A stretch of DNA of 64,000 nt from Actinoplanes auranticolor (lineage in GTDB: Bacteria > Actinomycetota > Actinomycetes > Mycobacteriales > Micromonosporaceae), in contig NZ_BOQL01000049.1 in NCBI RefSeq assembly GCF_018332655.1, positions 97,213 to 161,212 of the forward strand, read 5' to 3'. The position numbers were made by a program, and so were the translations under genes. Below the pieces are notes generated by a model. The model was not told where the DNA came from, did no database searches, and worked only from the letters and a program-made list of their open reading frames with translations. Positions within the stretch are counted from its first letter, which is position 1. The number at the start of each line of letters is the position of its first letter. This document shows, piece by piece, positions 35,387 to 43,503 of this stretch.

Positions 35387-36256
35387 ATGCCGATCTCCCT
35401 TCACCACCTGCGCGACGGCGACGCGTCGCGGTGGGCGGTATGCCAGGACGGCGAGTGGGGCCTGCTCGACAGTGCTCTCGCCGACCTGCTCGCCGTACCG
35501 CTCGACCAGGCCCGGGCCGTGGTCGATGCCGCCGCCCGCGCAGCCCACGGCGACATGCCCGGCGATCAGGCGCTGCCCCCCGTCGACCAGCAGGAGGTGT
35601 GGGCGGCCGGGGTGACGTACCTGCGCAGCCGGGACGGACGGAAGGAGGAGTCCGGGCACGGCTCGCTCTATGACGACGTCTACGACAACGACCGCCCCGA
35701 GATCTTCTTCAAGGCCAGTCCGTGGCGGGTCGTCGGCGACCGCGACGCCGTCGGGATCCGCGCCGACTCGGGCTGGGACGTGCCCGAGGCCGAGGTCGGC
35801 CTGGTCCTCAACGCGGCCGGCGAGGTGTTCGGCTACACCTTGGGCAACGACATGAGCAGCCGGTCGATCGAGGGTGAGAACCCGCTCTACCTGCCGCAGG
35901 CGAAGGTCTACGACCGTTCCTGCGCGCTGGGCCCGGCGATCGTGCCGAGCTGGGCGGTCGGCCCGGGTCCGTTCCCGATCGGGCTGCGGGTGCTGCGGGA
36001 CGGCAAAGAGGCCTACACCGCGAGCACCTCGACGGCGGAGATGGCCCGAGGCTTCACGGACCTGGCCGACTGGCTGTTCCGGGCGCTGACCTTCCCGGCC
36101 GGCGTGGTGCTGCTGACCGGCACCGGCGTGGTCCCGGACGCCGATTTCACCACGCGACCCGGCGACACGATCGAGATAACGTCGGCGGAACTCGGGACGC
36201 TGACCAACCCCGTCGTCGAGGTCGGCGACGCCACCACCGGGAAGGGACGAGCATGA
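35387..36256 (+). CDS. Fumarylacetoacetate-hydrolase-fold enzyme, probable 2-keto-3-deoxy-sugar-acid dehydratase
   Basis: A 289-residue enzyme. The FAH-fold core (about 95-280) begins at PEIFFKASPWRVVG; metal ligands are expected at EAEVGLV (two Glu) and GNDMSSR (Asp). GTGVVPDADFTTRPGDTIEI near the C-terminus is typical. Among FAH relatives, those beside a semialdehyde dehydrogenase and sugar transporter usually dehydrate 2-keto-3-deoxy-pentonate to 2-oxoglutarate semialdehyde. The next gene, overlapping by 4 nt, encodes exactly such a dehydrogenase type. Alternative: another FAH-type hydrolase/decarboxylase. Confidence 0.8.
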   Translation: MPISLHHLRDGDASRWAVCQDGEWGLLDSALADLLAVPLDQARAVVDAAARAAHGDMPGDQALPPVDQQEVWAAGVTYLRSRDGRKEESGHGSLYDDVYDNDRPEIFFKASPWRVVGDRDAVGIRADSGWDVPEAEVGLVLNAAGEVFGYTLGNDMSSRSIEGENPLYLPQAKVYDRSCALGPAIVPSWAVGPGPFPIGLRVLRDGKEAYTASTSTAEMARGFTDLADWLFRALTFPAGVVLLTGTGVVPDADFTTRPGDTIEITSAELGTLTNPVVEVGDATTGKGRA

Positions 36257-37623
36257 CCACGATCGAGAGTCACTCCCCGCAAGCGCCGTCGGACATCGTC
36301 GTACGCGTGCCCGACACGGCACCGGAGCAGGTGGCGGCCGCGGCCGACGCGGCCCGCAAGGCCGCGGCCGGCTGGGCCCGTGAACCGGCGCACGCGCGGG
36401 CAGCCGCTCTGCACGCCTGCGCCGAGGCTGTTGCAGCGGCCACCGGCGAGCTGACCGACCTGGTGGTCCGCGAGGTCGGCAAGCCGCGCGGCGAGGCGGG
36501 CGGCGAGATCGGCCGTGGCGTGGCGATCCTGCGCTACTTCGCGCAGCAGGCGCTGCACCCCGAGGGCGAGGTGTACCCGCCGGCCGACGGCGTGTCGCTG
36601 CTGCACACCCGGCGCCGCCCGCACGGGGTCGTCGGGCTGATCACCCCGTGGAACTTCCCGGTGGCGATCCCGCTCTGGAAGGCCGCACCGGCCCTCGCCT
36701 TCGGCAACACCGTCCTGCTCAAGCCCGCACCGCAGTCGTCCGCGGTGGCGCTGCGGCTGGCCGAGCTGTTCGCCGGAACGCTCCCGCCCGGCGTGCTGAC
36801 GGTGCTGACCGGCCTCGGCGAGACCGGCGGAGCGGTCGTCGACGCGGCCGATGCCGTCTCGTTCACGGGATCGGTGGCGGCCGGGCAGGCGGTGGCCCGG
36901 CGGGCGGTCACGCGCGGCATCCCGGTGCAGTGCGAGATGGGCGGGCAGAACGCCGCCATCGTGCTGCCGGATGCCGATCAGGACGCGGCCGCGGCCGCGA
37001 TCGCTGCGGCGGCGATGGGGTACGCCGGACAGAAGTGCACCGCCACCAGCAGGGTGATCGTGGTCGGCGATCCCGCACCGTTCGCCGAGCGACTGGCCGC
37101 CGCCGTCGAAGCACTCCCCGTGGGCGACCCGGCGGATCCGGCGACGGTGGTCGGCCCGCTGATCGAGTCGCGGCCGCGTGAGGCGATCCGGGCAGCGGTG
37201 CACCGCGCCGGTACGGGCGGCGCCCGGGTGCTGACCGGCGCCCGGCAGCCCGAAGGCGACGGCTGGTTCCAGGCGCCGACGGTGCTGGTGGACGTACCGG
37301 CCGGCGACGACCTGCTGAGTGAGGAATACTTCGGGCCGGTCTGCGTGGTGCTGGGCGCGGAGTCGCCCGAAGCCGCGGCCCGGGTCGCCAACGACGTCCG
37401 GCACGGGCTGGTCGCGGCCGTCTACACGCAGAATCTCGGGGCGGCACTGACCCTGACGGACCGGCTGGACGTGGGGATGGTGAAGGTCAACGCCCCGACC
37501 ACCGGCGTGGACTTCCACGCCCCGTTCGGCGGCGAGAAGGAGTCGAGCTACGGGCCGCGTGAGCAGGGCACCGCGGCCCGCGACTTCTACACGCGGACCG
37601 TCACGGTCACGCTCACGCCGTAG
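36253..37623 (+). CDS. Aldehyde dehydrogenase, probable 2-oxoglutarate semialdehyde dehydrogenase
   Basis: A 456-residue NAD(P)-dependent enzyme, ATG overlapping the FAH stop. Seen: GLITPWNFPVAIPLWKAAPA, VSFTGSVAAGQAVARRA, the general-base Glu in CEMGGQNAAIVL (about 228), the nucleophile Cys in GQKCTATSRV (about 262), and EEYFGPVCVV. With the upstream dehydratase it would convert 2-oxoglutarate semialdehyde to 2-oxoglutarate, feeding the TCA cycle. The sugar dehydrogenase, lactonase and sugar-acid dehydratase of a full Weimberg-type route are not in this window. It converges with the SDR gene (3 nt apart). Confidence 0.88.
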   Translation: MTTIESHSPQAPSDIVVRVPDTAPEQVAAAADAARKAAAGWAREPAHARAAALHACAEAVAAATGELTDLVVREVGKPRGEAGGEIGRGVAILRYFAQQALHPEGEVYPPADGVSLLHTRRRPHGVVGLITPWNFPVAIPLWKAAPALAFGNTVLLKPAPQSSAVALRLAELFAGTLPPGVLTVLTGLGETGGAVVDAADAVSFTGSVAAGQAVARRAVTRGIPVQCEMGGQNAAIVLPDADQDAAAAAIAAAAMGYAGQKCTATSRVIVVGDPAPFAERLAAAVEALPVGDPADPATVVGPLIESRPREAIRAAVHRAGTGGARVLTGARQPEGDGWFQAPTVLVDVPAGDDLLSEEYFGPVCVVLGAESPEAAARVANDVRHGLVAAVYTQNLGAALTLTDRLDVGMVKVNAPTTGVDFHAPFGGEKESSYGPREQGTAARDFYTRTVTVTLTP

Positions 37624-37626
37624 CAG

Positions 37627-38346
37627 TCAGAGTTTGGCGACCATGCGCCCGAGGGCGCGTGGCGCTATCCGCAGCATCGTGGGCATCAGTCTCGTCTGAC
37701 CCGGCAGCGCCATCGGCCGGCGCTGCCGGAGGGCCTTGAGCGTCACCGCGGCCACCTCGGCCGGTGGCAACTTCGGCCCGGTGGAGCCGGCGTTCATCGG
37801 CGTGTCCGTGGTCGGCGGGAGAACCTCGAGCACGTGGGTGCCCTGGGGCGCGAGCTGGCGGCGCAGTCCGTCGGCGAAGCCGTGCAGTCCGGCCTTGACG
37901 GCGCCGTAGGTCGGAGCGCGGGTGGGTGAGACCAGGGCGAAGCCGGAGGTCACGAAGACGATGGCGGCCAGCGGCGGCCAGCGCCGCAACACCTCACCGG
38001 TCAGGTGGATGGGTGCGGTGAGATTGAGATCGATCTCCTGATCGAGCGCCACGGTGGCTTCGTCGTCCCCGGCGAAGTCCCGCACGACGAACGTCCCGGC
38101 GTTGTTGATCAGCACGTCGAGCCGCCCGAACCGGTCGTCGATCGCGGCCAGCATGGCGGCTCGGGCCTCCGGCACGGTCACGTCGGCCTGGACGGCCAGG
38201 GCCTCCGGATGGGCCCGGCTGAAGCGATCGAGCGCGGTCTGCGATCGGCCGCACACGACCACGGAAGCCCCCTCGGCCAGGAAGGACTCCGCGAGACTCA
38301 GCCCGATGCCGGAGGTCCCTCCGGTGATGAGAACAACCTGCCCCAT
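37627..38346 (-). CDS. Short-chain dehydrogenase/reductase (DltE-like)
   Basis: A 239-residue NAD(P)-dependent oxidoreductase. The cofactor motif is TGGTSGIG (about 8-15), then NNAG, and the catalytic pair in PTYGAVKAG (Tyr-x3-Lys). ATG 38346 follows the TetR operator region. It is divergent from the TetR gene at 38439, and two 22-bp operator-like boxes lie in the 92 bp between them, so the enzyme is probably repressed by that TetR protein. Substrate unknown. Confidence 0.92.
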   Translation of the reverse strand: MGQVVLITGGTSGIGLSLAESFLAEGASVVVCGRSQTALDRFSRAHPEALAVQADVTVPEARAAMLAAIDDRFGRLDVLINNAGTFVVRDFAGDDEATVALDQEIDLNLTAPIHLTGEVLRRWPPLAAIVFVTSGFALVSPTRAPTYGAVKAGLHGFADGLRRQLAPQGTHVLEVLPPTTDTPMNAGSTGPKLPPAEVAAVTLKALRQRRPMALPGQTRLMPTMLRIAPRALGRMVAKL

Positions 38347-38364
38347 AGCGCTACCTCCACAGAC

Positions 38365-38422
38365 TTCGGTATCAGTCGGTACCGAACGCCACCGTAGCAC
38401 TTCGGAATCGGTCGGTACCGAA
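38365..38422. promoter_or_regulatory. Two 22-bp inverted-repeat boxes between SDR and TetR genes
   Basis: Box 1 (38365-38386) and box 2 (38401-38422) each have arms TTCGGTA or TTCGGAA and TACCGAA around an 8-bp centre; they differ at 2 positions and are 36 bp apart start to start. Both lie between the divergent starts. A -10-like TACGCT (38427-38432) just after box 2 is 6 nt from the TetR GTG. Repression of both genes by the TetR protein is expected. Confidence 0.75.
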
Positions 38423-38438
38423 GGGGTACGCTGGGGCG

Positions 38439-39053
38439 GTGGAGAGCAAGCGGACAAGTCCGATCGGCCGGCCGCGAGGATTCGACGCCGACGAGGCCCT
38501 CGAACGGGCGGTGCGGGTCTTCTGGGCCCAGGGCTACGAGGGAGCCAGCCTCGACGATCTGACCGGGGCGATGGGCATCACGCGTACGAGCATGTACCGC
38601 GCCTTCGGCAACAAGGAGGAGCTGTTCCGCCAGGCACTGCAGCGGTACACCGAGGGCCCGGCGTCCTACGTCGCCCGGGCTCTCGGGCAGCCGACCGCCC
38701 GCGAGGTGGCCACGACGTTCCTCGCCGGCGCGATCCGGTCCACCACGCAGCCGGACTGTCCCGCCGGATGCCTTGGTGTCCAGGGCTCCCTGGCGGCCGG
38801 CGAGTCCGGCCGCCGGGCCCGCGACCTGCTCGCCGCCTGGCGCGAGGGAGGCACCGCCTACCTGCGGGAACGGTTCCAGCGGGCCGTCGACGAGGGCGAC
38901 CTGCCGGTCGGGGCCGATCCGGGGCTGCTGGCCCGGTACCTGATGACCGTGGCCAACGGGATCGCGGTCCAGGCCGCCGGCGGCACCGCCGCCGACGAGC
39001 TTCAGCTGGTGGCCGACATGGCCCTGCAGACCTGGCCTCCGGCCCGCTCCTGA
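38439..39053 (+). CDS. TetR family transcriptional repressor
   Basis: A 204-residue repressor with GTG start, possibly leaderless. The N-terminal HTH reads ALERAVRVFWAQGYEGASLD then MGITRTSMYRAFGNKEELFR, the usual tri-helical TetR DNA-binding pattern. The C-terminal part (about 75-200) is a TetR_C-type ligand domain with CPAGCLGVQG, a cysteine pair seen in the YxaF/AcnR-like subgroup with electrophile or quinone-type ligands. It is divergent from the SDR gene with shared operators. Confidence 0.92.
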   Translation: MESKRTSPIGRPRGFDADEALERAVRVFWAQGYEGASLDDLTGAMGITRTSMYRAFGNKEELFRQALQRYTEGPASYVARALGQPTAREVATTFLAGAIRSTTQPDCPAGCLGVQGSLAAGESGRRARDLLAAWREGGTAYLRERFQRAVDEGDLPVGADPGLLARYLMTVANGIAVQAAGGTAADELQLVADMALQTWPPARS

Positions 39054-39091
39054 CCGCCGCGTGGGGACGGGTCCTGCATAGGATCGCCGTC

Positions 39092-41143
39092 ATGCCTGCG
39101 ACCAGTGATCGAGCTGTCCTGCTGGCGGCTCTCCGGGGATCCGCGGACCTGCTGTTCGTGACGCCCGATGATGAGCTGGTCACCCAGGAAGAGGTGCATC
39201 ACGAGGCCCGCGAGCAGATCCGCCGGCGTGGCCTGCCGCCCGACACCCCGTACGCCGGCTGGCACACCCCGGCCTCGGCCTTCGACCGGAAGGGATCATT
39301 GCGGCGTCCCCAGGCGATCTATTTCGGCGGTGACCGCGAGACCGTCGGGCGGGCGCTACGCCGGCTGGAACCAGCGGGCTACGCCGTGTTCGGTGGGCGG
39401 AGCGACACCGAGGCGTTCCTGCTCGTCCGGGACGCCCGTCCCACCGCGGCGGACCCGGCCCAGCTCGACGATTGGCGAGTCCGGCTGGCGCTGCTCAGCG
39501 ATCCGAACCTCACGGTCGGGCAGTCGCCGACCAAGCTGCCGGTTCCCTTGCGTGATGGCGAGGAGGCGCTGCTGCACACGATTCTCGCTTCGAGCAGCTT
39601 GGCGCCCGTACACCGGCAGACCTTCCTCGCCCTGGGCCGGCGGCACCTGCTGGTCACCGACGACATCGACCACCTGCTGTCGACGTGGCGGACGGTCTTC
39701 GCCGAGGATCCGTCGGCCTTCGCCCGGGCCGCGCTGGACAGTGGGCACCCCGCGGCCGGCCGGCTGATCGGCGAACTCCTGGCCGACGGTGCGGCTACCG
39801 CAGACCTGCTGTGGGCCTGGGGAGATCCGGCCGCGCTGCCCGGTTGCCGACGGCTCGCCCTGCGCGGCGACAGCATCGACGTCTACCTGCGTCTGGCCGC
39901 GCGCGCCGGCACAGCGCCCGGTGCCGCGGCGATCGCGCTGGCCACCGAGATGCGCGCGACCCCCGACCCCGATCCCGCCGTGCAGAAACGCCGGATGGAA
40001 GCCCTCTGCTACGCGTTACCGGCGGCGGTCGGTGATCCCGATCTCCCGGTACAGCGCGCCATCGTCAACACCCTTCGAGACGGCACCGTGCCGGCGTGGC
40101 TCCGGGCCGAACTCGCCCGGCTGCATGCCTACCTGCCGTTCAGGCTGCGGTCCGAGCTGAACCGGCTCACGTACCCGTCCGACGGCCGACGCCCTTCCCC
40201 CAGGCCGGCGATCGGTCCTGACGAATCCCGCGCGGTCCTCGCGGAATGGGACGAGGCCGTCGACGGGGCCCGGCGGGCGGCGGGGCTACCGCCCTGGCCC
40301 GGTTTCGACCCGGAGGATGCCCGTTGCCGTGAGGCCGCCGTCGAACTGCTCGATGAGATGGCCCCCGGTCACCTTGCCGGGCTGCGAGCCTGTTCGGCCC
40401 ACCGGTCCGTCTCCGAACCCGGTACGGCGGCATGTCTGTACCTGCTCACCGCCACGTCGAGTGCACGGGCACAAGACCTGGCGGCGGTAGCCGAACGCTG
40501 GCCGGAACTGTTCGTCGCGCCGACGCCGTACACCACGGTGCCGCCGGCTCTGTTGACCCTTGTCCGAGCGCTGCGCGCCGCGGGTGATCCGCTCGCTGAC
40601 ACGGTCACGCGTTCCGTGCTCGCTGACCGCAACGACTGGAGCAGGCCGTTGCGTCATCTACTGGCCGGCGAGATGTTCACCGACGAGGAGACCGCGACCC
40701 GCCTCTGGACGATCGCCGCCTCCACCTCGTCAACGGCCGCGGACAGGGATGAGGCGGCTCAGGCGTTCGTCCTGCTCGACAGCCGTCGCTCCGGCGAGAG
40801 TCCACGGCAGGCCGCGGCCCGGGCGTACGCGGCTGCCGCCGTACCGAAGATTCCGTTCGTCGGGCGGGCGTTCATCGTCTGCGCGGTCGCCCTGGCCGAG
40901 CCCCGCCGTCCCCTGTGGGGCTACTTCGGCCAGGGATCCGTCCGCTGGTTGTCGGCCGCCCTGCTGGTGGCGGAGGACGAAGAGCTGCCCGCCGACTTCC
41001 GCCGGGCAACGCTCGACCTCGCCCGCCGCTCGACCATCCTCAGCCATCCCGCGCGGGTACGGCTGGTGGCGGCAGACCGGACAACCACCGACGGCCTCCG
41101 GAGCCGGTTCGAACAGATCTCGGCCCGTCTGCTCACCGCCTGA
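39092..41143 (+). CDS. Large hypothetical protein (683 aa), mostly alpha-helical
   Basis: A 683-residue soluble protein starting at ATG 39092 (MPATSDRAVLLAALRGSADL). No signal peptide or membrane helix. The sequence is rich in short amphipathic helices (for example RQTFLALGRRHLLVTDDIDH, LRAELARLHAYLPFRLRSEL), like a helical-repeat scaffold, but no repeat family is clear. It lies 38 nt after the TetR gene and 25 nt before the DUF4253 gene, probably in one transcript. I do not recognise it. Confidence 0.75.
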   Translation: MPATSDRAVLLAALRGSADLLFVTPDDELVTQEEVHHEAREQIRRRGLPPDTPYAGWHTPASAFDRKGSLRRPQAIYFGGDRETVGRALRRLEPAGYAVFGGRSDTEAFLLVRDARPTAADPAQLDDWRVRLALLSDPNLTVGQSPTKLPVPLRDGEEALLHTILASSSLAPVHRQTFLALGRRHLLVTDDIDHLLSTWRTVFAEDPSAFARAALDSGHPAAGRLIGELLADGAATADLLWAWGDPAALPGCRRLALRGDSIDVYLRLAARAGTAPGAAAIALATEMRATPDPDPAVQKRRMEALCYALPAAVGDPDLPVQRAIVNTLRDGTVPAWLRAELARLHAYLPFRLRSELNRLTYPSDGRRPSPRPAIGPDESRAVLAEWDEAVDGARRAAGLPPWPGFDPEDARCREAAVELLDEMAPGHLAGLRACSAHRSVSEPGTAACLYLLTATSSARAQDLAAVAERWPELFVAPTPYTTVPPALLTLVRALRAAGDPLADTVTRSVLADRNDWSRPLRHLLAGEMFTDEETATRLWTIAASTSSTAADRDEAAQAFVLLDSRRSGESPRQAAARAYAAAAVPKIPFVGRAFIVCAVALAEPRRPLWGYFGQGSVRWLSAALLVAEDEELPADFRRATLDLARRSTILSHPARVRLVAADRTTTDGLRSRFEQISARLLTA

Positions 41144-41168
41144 TCCCACCATCGAAAGCTGTGTTCCC

Positions 41169-41981
41169 ATGTCGCACCTTCTGACCAGGCTCCGGCGGAT
41201 GTTTCGCAGGGACGACGACCAGCCGCGGCTGGAGAACGATCCGGCCGGCGGGGCGTGGCAGTCCGCGCAGGGCCTGCTCTGGGTGAGCCGATCCCCGGTG
41301 CAGCCGGGCTGGTGGAGCACGGCGCACGCGCAGCGCGCACGCAGCGGCTGGTGGCCGCTTTTCCTGCACGGCCTGCGTCAGGAAGTGCCGCTGCGACCCT
41401 GGGAGAGCGGCGAGCTCACCCCCCGCCTGGTCACCAGTGATCCGGGCGACCACGATCCGGCCGTGCTGCTGCGCGAGTGGTTCGAGGGGCAGATACCGCT
41501 CGACGAGGAGATGGCGGAGATGCGCGAGATCGTCGCACCGTTCGTCGACGGCTGGCCCGGTCTGGCCGGATCCGGCGGCGCCGCGGACGCGGACGGGCAC
41601 GCCGCGGAGCTCGCCGAGCTGCTGGTCGACTTCGATCGGGTCACCGGCGCCCGGCTCGGGCTGGTCCGCGCCGCGCGAAGCGCCGACGTTCCGGCCCTGA
41701 TCGGCTGGACCGGGGCGGTGAATCATGAGAGTGACACCGCCAGGCTGTCCGCGGTGCTGCGGAGCTGGGAGGACCGGTTCGGCGTCCGGCTGCTCGCGCT
41801 CGGCTTCGACACGATGATTCTCAGCGTGGCCGCCCCACCCGGCGATCTCGAGCAGGCTCGCCTGGTCGCCGCCGAGCATCTCGCCTTCTGCCCCGACAAC
41901 ATCTCCCAGGGCACTGAATCCCTGGAGGACTACGCGGTCGAACTGATCGACGCGGCGCAGTGGGAATTCTGGTGGGACTGA
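41169..41981 (+). CDS. DUF4253 domain protein
   Basis: A 270-residue protein. The C-terminal 110 residues match DUF4253: WEDRFGVRLLALGFDTMILS, VAAEHLAFCPDNISQG, and the ending LIDAAQWEFWWD. The N-terminal part (about 1-150) has many Trp and no known domain. DUF4253 proteins are common in actinobacteria, often near toxin/immunity-like genes, but no function is established. It follows the 683-aa protein gene closely. Confidence 0.85.
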   Translation: MSHLLTRLRRMFRRDDDQPRLENDPAGGAWQSAQGLLWVSRSPVQPGWWSTAHAQRARSGWWPLFLHGLRQEVPLRPWESGELTPRLVTSDPGDHDPAVLLREWFEGQIPLDEEMAEMREIVAPFVDGWPGLAGSGGAADADGHAAELAELLVDFDRVTGARLGLVRAARSADVPALIGWTGAVNHESDTARLSAVLRSWEDRFGVRLLALGFDTMILSVAAPPGDLEQARLVAAEHLAFCPDNISQGTESLEDYAVELIDAAQWEFWWD

Positions 41982-42061
41982 CGGTTCGAGGCTGTGTACT
42001 GCTGATACCACGGACGGACGGGTGTCTGCCCGCCGCACCGCCACCGGTCGATCCTTGATCT

Positions 42062-42574
42062 ATGACGACAGCACTGATCACCAGAACCGACCGCACTGTC
42101 CCGATCACCGTCTTCGCTCGCACCACCGCGAGCCCGGCAACGGCCTTCCGGATCGTCGCGCCGATCGATCTGTCCCGGGTCTTCCGCCCCTTCGGCCCGC
42201 TGCCCGGGGTGGCGCGCGTGGAGGGCCAGACCGCCGCGTGGGACCGGGCGGGCGTGTCCCGCAATCCGGTCTTCACCGACGGTTCGCGGGTCAGCGAGGC
42301 GCTCACCGAGTACGTCGACGGTCACGGGTTCGCCTACGAGCTGACCGGATTCACCAATGTCCTCGCCCGGTTGGCGGCCGGTGTGCGGGGCGAGTTCTCG
42401 TTCCTGCCGGACGGCACGGGCACGATCATCCGATGGACGTACGAGTTCAAGCCGCTACCCGGGCGCCGATGGATCATCGCCGGCCCGTTCACGCCGTTGT
42501 GGAGCCGGTACATGCAACGCGCGCTGGACCGGATGGCCGCCGTGGTCGAAGAATCGGCGATCATGGAGGGGTGA
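42062..42574 (+). CDS. SRPBCC-fold (polyketide cyclase/START-like) protein
   Basis: A 170-residue small protein with the helix-grip pattern: VFARTTASPATAFRIVAPID at the start, FVY-type strands including ELTGFTNVLARL, then GTIIRWTYEFKPLPGRRW and a long C-terminal helix SRYMQRALDRMAAVVEE. Members bind hydrophobic ligands. It overlaps or abuts the XRE regulator gene downstream, so it may be that regulator's partner or target. Confidence 0.8.
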   Translation: MTTALITRTDRTVPITVFARTTASPATAFRIVAPIDLSRVFRPFGPLPGVARVEGQTAAWDRAGVSRNPVFTDGSRVSEALTEYVDGHGFAYELTGFTNVLARLAAGVRGEFSFLPDGTGTIIRWTYEFKPLPGRRWIIAGPFTPLWSRYMQRALDRMAAVVEESAIMEG

Positions 42575-42576
42575 AT

Positions 42577-43452
42577 GTGGTGAGCTTCGGTGTCCTGCTG
42601 CGCGGGTGGCGGGACCGGCTGGACCCGGCCGACGCCGGACTGCCCCGGTCCCCCAGGCGCCGCGCCCGTGGCTTGCGCCGGGAGGAGCTGGCCCAGCTCG
42701 CCGGCCTCTCGGTCGAGTACGTGCTCCGCCTCGAACAGGGCCGCGCCACCAACCCGTCGGCCCAGGTCGTCGCCGCGATCACCCGCGCCCTGCAGCTGAC
42801 CCGCGGCGAGCGCGACCAGCTGTACCGGGCGGCCGGGCTGTTGCCGCCGCAGGACAGCGTCGTCGACGACCACGTGCCGCCCGGCATCCAGCGGCTCTGC
42901 GCACGGCTCGGCGACGTCCCGATCGGGGTGTTCGCCGCCGACTGGACCCTGCTCTGGTGGAACGACATGTGGACCAGGCTGCACGGCGACCCCTCCACCG
43001 TGCCGGAACGGGAACGCAACCTCGCGCGGATGCTGTTCGGCACCGGCGAGGGACACGCCTACCTGCGGCCGATGCGTTCCTCGGCCGGGTGGGACGCGTT
43101 CGAGGCGGCGCTCGTCGCGGATCTCCGCGACGGCGCTGCCCGATATCCCGGCGACGGGAGACTCGCCGCGCTGATCACCGCGCTGCGCCGGACGTCCCCG
43201 TCGTTCGACCGGCTCTGGCGCACGGTGGCAACAGCCACGCTGGCCAGCGACGAGAAGACCATCACGCACCCGACCGTCGGCGACATCACGGTCGATTGCG
43301 ACGTCCTCACCGTCCCGGGTGCCGACCTGCGCATCGTCACCTACACGACGGCGGCCGGCAGCGAGAACGACGCGAAGCTCAACCTGTTGCGCAACGCTGC
43401 CGCGCTCGCCACCCCGCCCGACGGCCGGTCCACCGCCGGGGACGCCCGGTGA
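42577..43452 (+). CDS. XRE-type regulator with MmyB-like ligand domain
   Basis: A 291-residue regulator. GTG 42577 was preferred because GGAGGG (42564-42569) gives 7 nt spacing; GTG 42571 would overlap the previous stop. The HTH (about 8-75) reads GLRREELAQLAGLSVEYVLR with the LEQGR motif. The MmyB-like domain (about 100-275) has the usual WWNDMW and a late DCDVLTVPGADLRIVTYT stretch. This family often controls an adjacent enzyme or SRPBCC gene in actinobacteria. Confidence 0.9.
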   Translation: MVSFGVLLRGWRDRLDPADAGLPRSPRRRARGLRREELAQLAGLSVEYVLRLEQGRATNPSAQVVAAITRALQLTRGERDQLYRAAGLLPPQDSVVDDHVPPGIQRLCARLGDVPIGVFAADWTLLWWNDMWTRLHGDPSTVPERERNLARMLFGTGEGHAYLRPMRSSAGWDAFEAALVADLRDGAARYPGDGRLAALITALRRTSPSFDRLWRTVATATLASDEKTITHPTVGDITVDCDVLTVPGADLRIVTYTTAAGSENDAKLNLLRNAAALATPPDGRSTAGDAR

Positions 43453-43503
43453 CGGGCGACCCGCGTGCGGTGGGCCGGCGGGAGACGGCCGAAGCGCTCG
43501 GTG

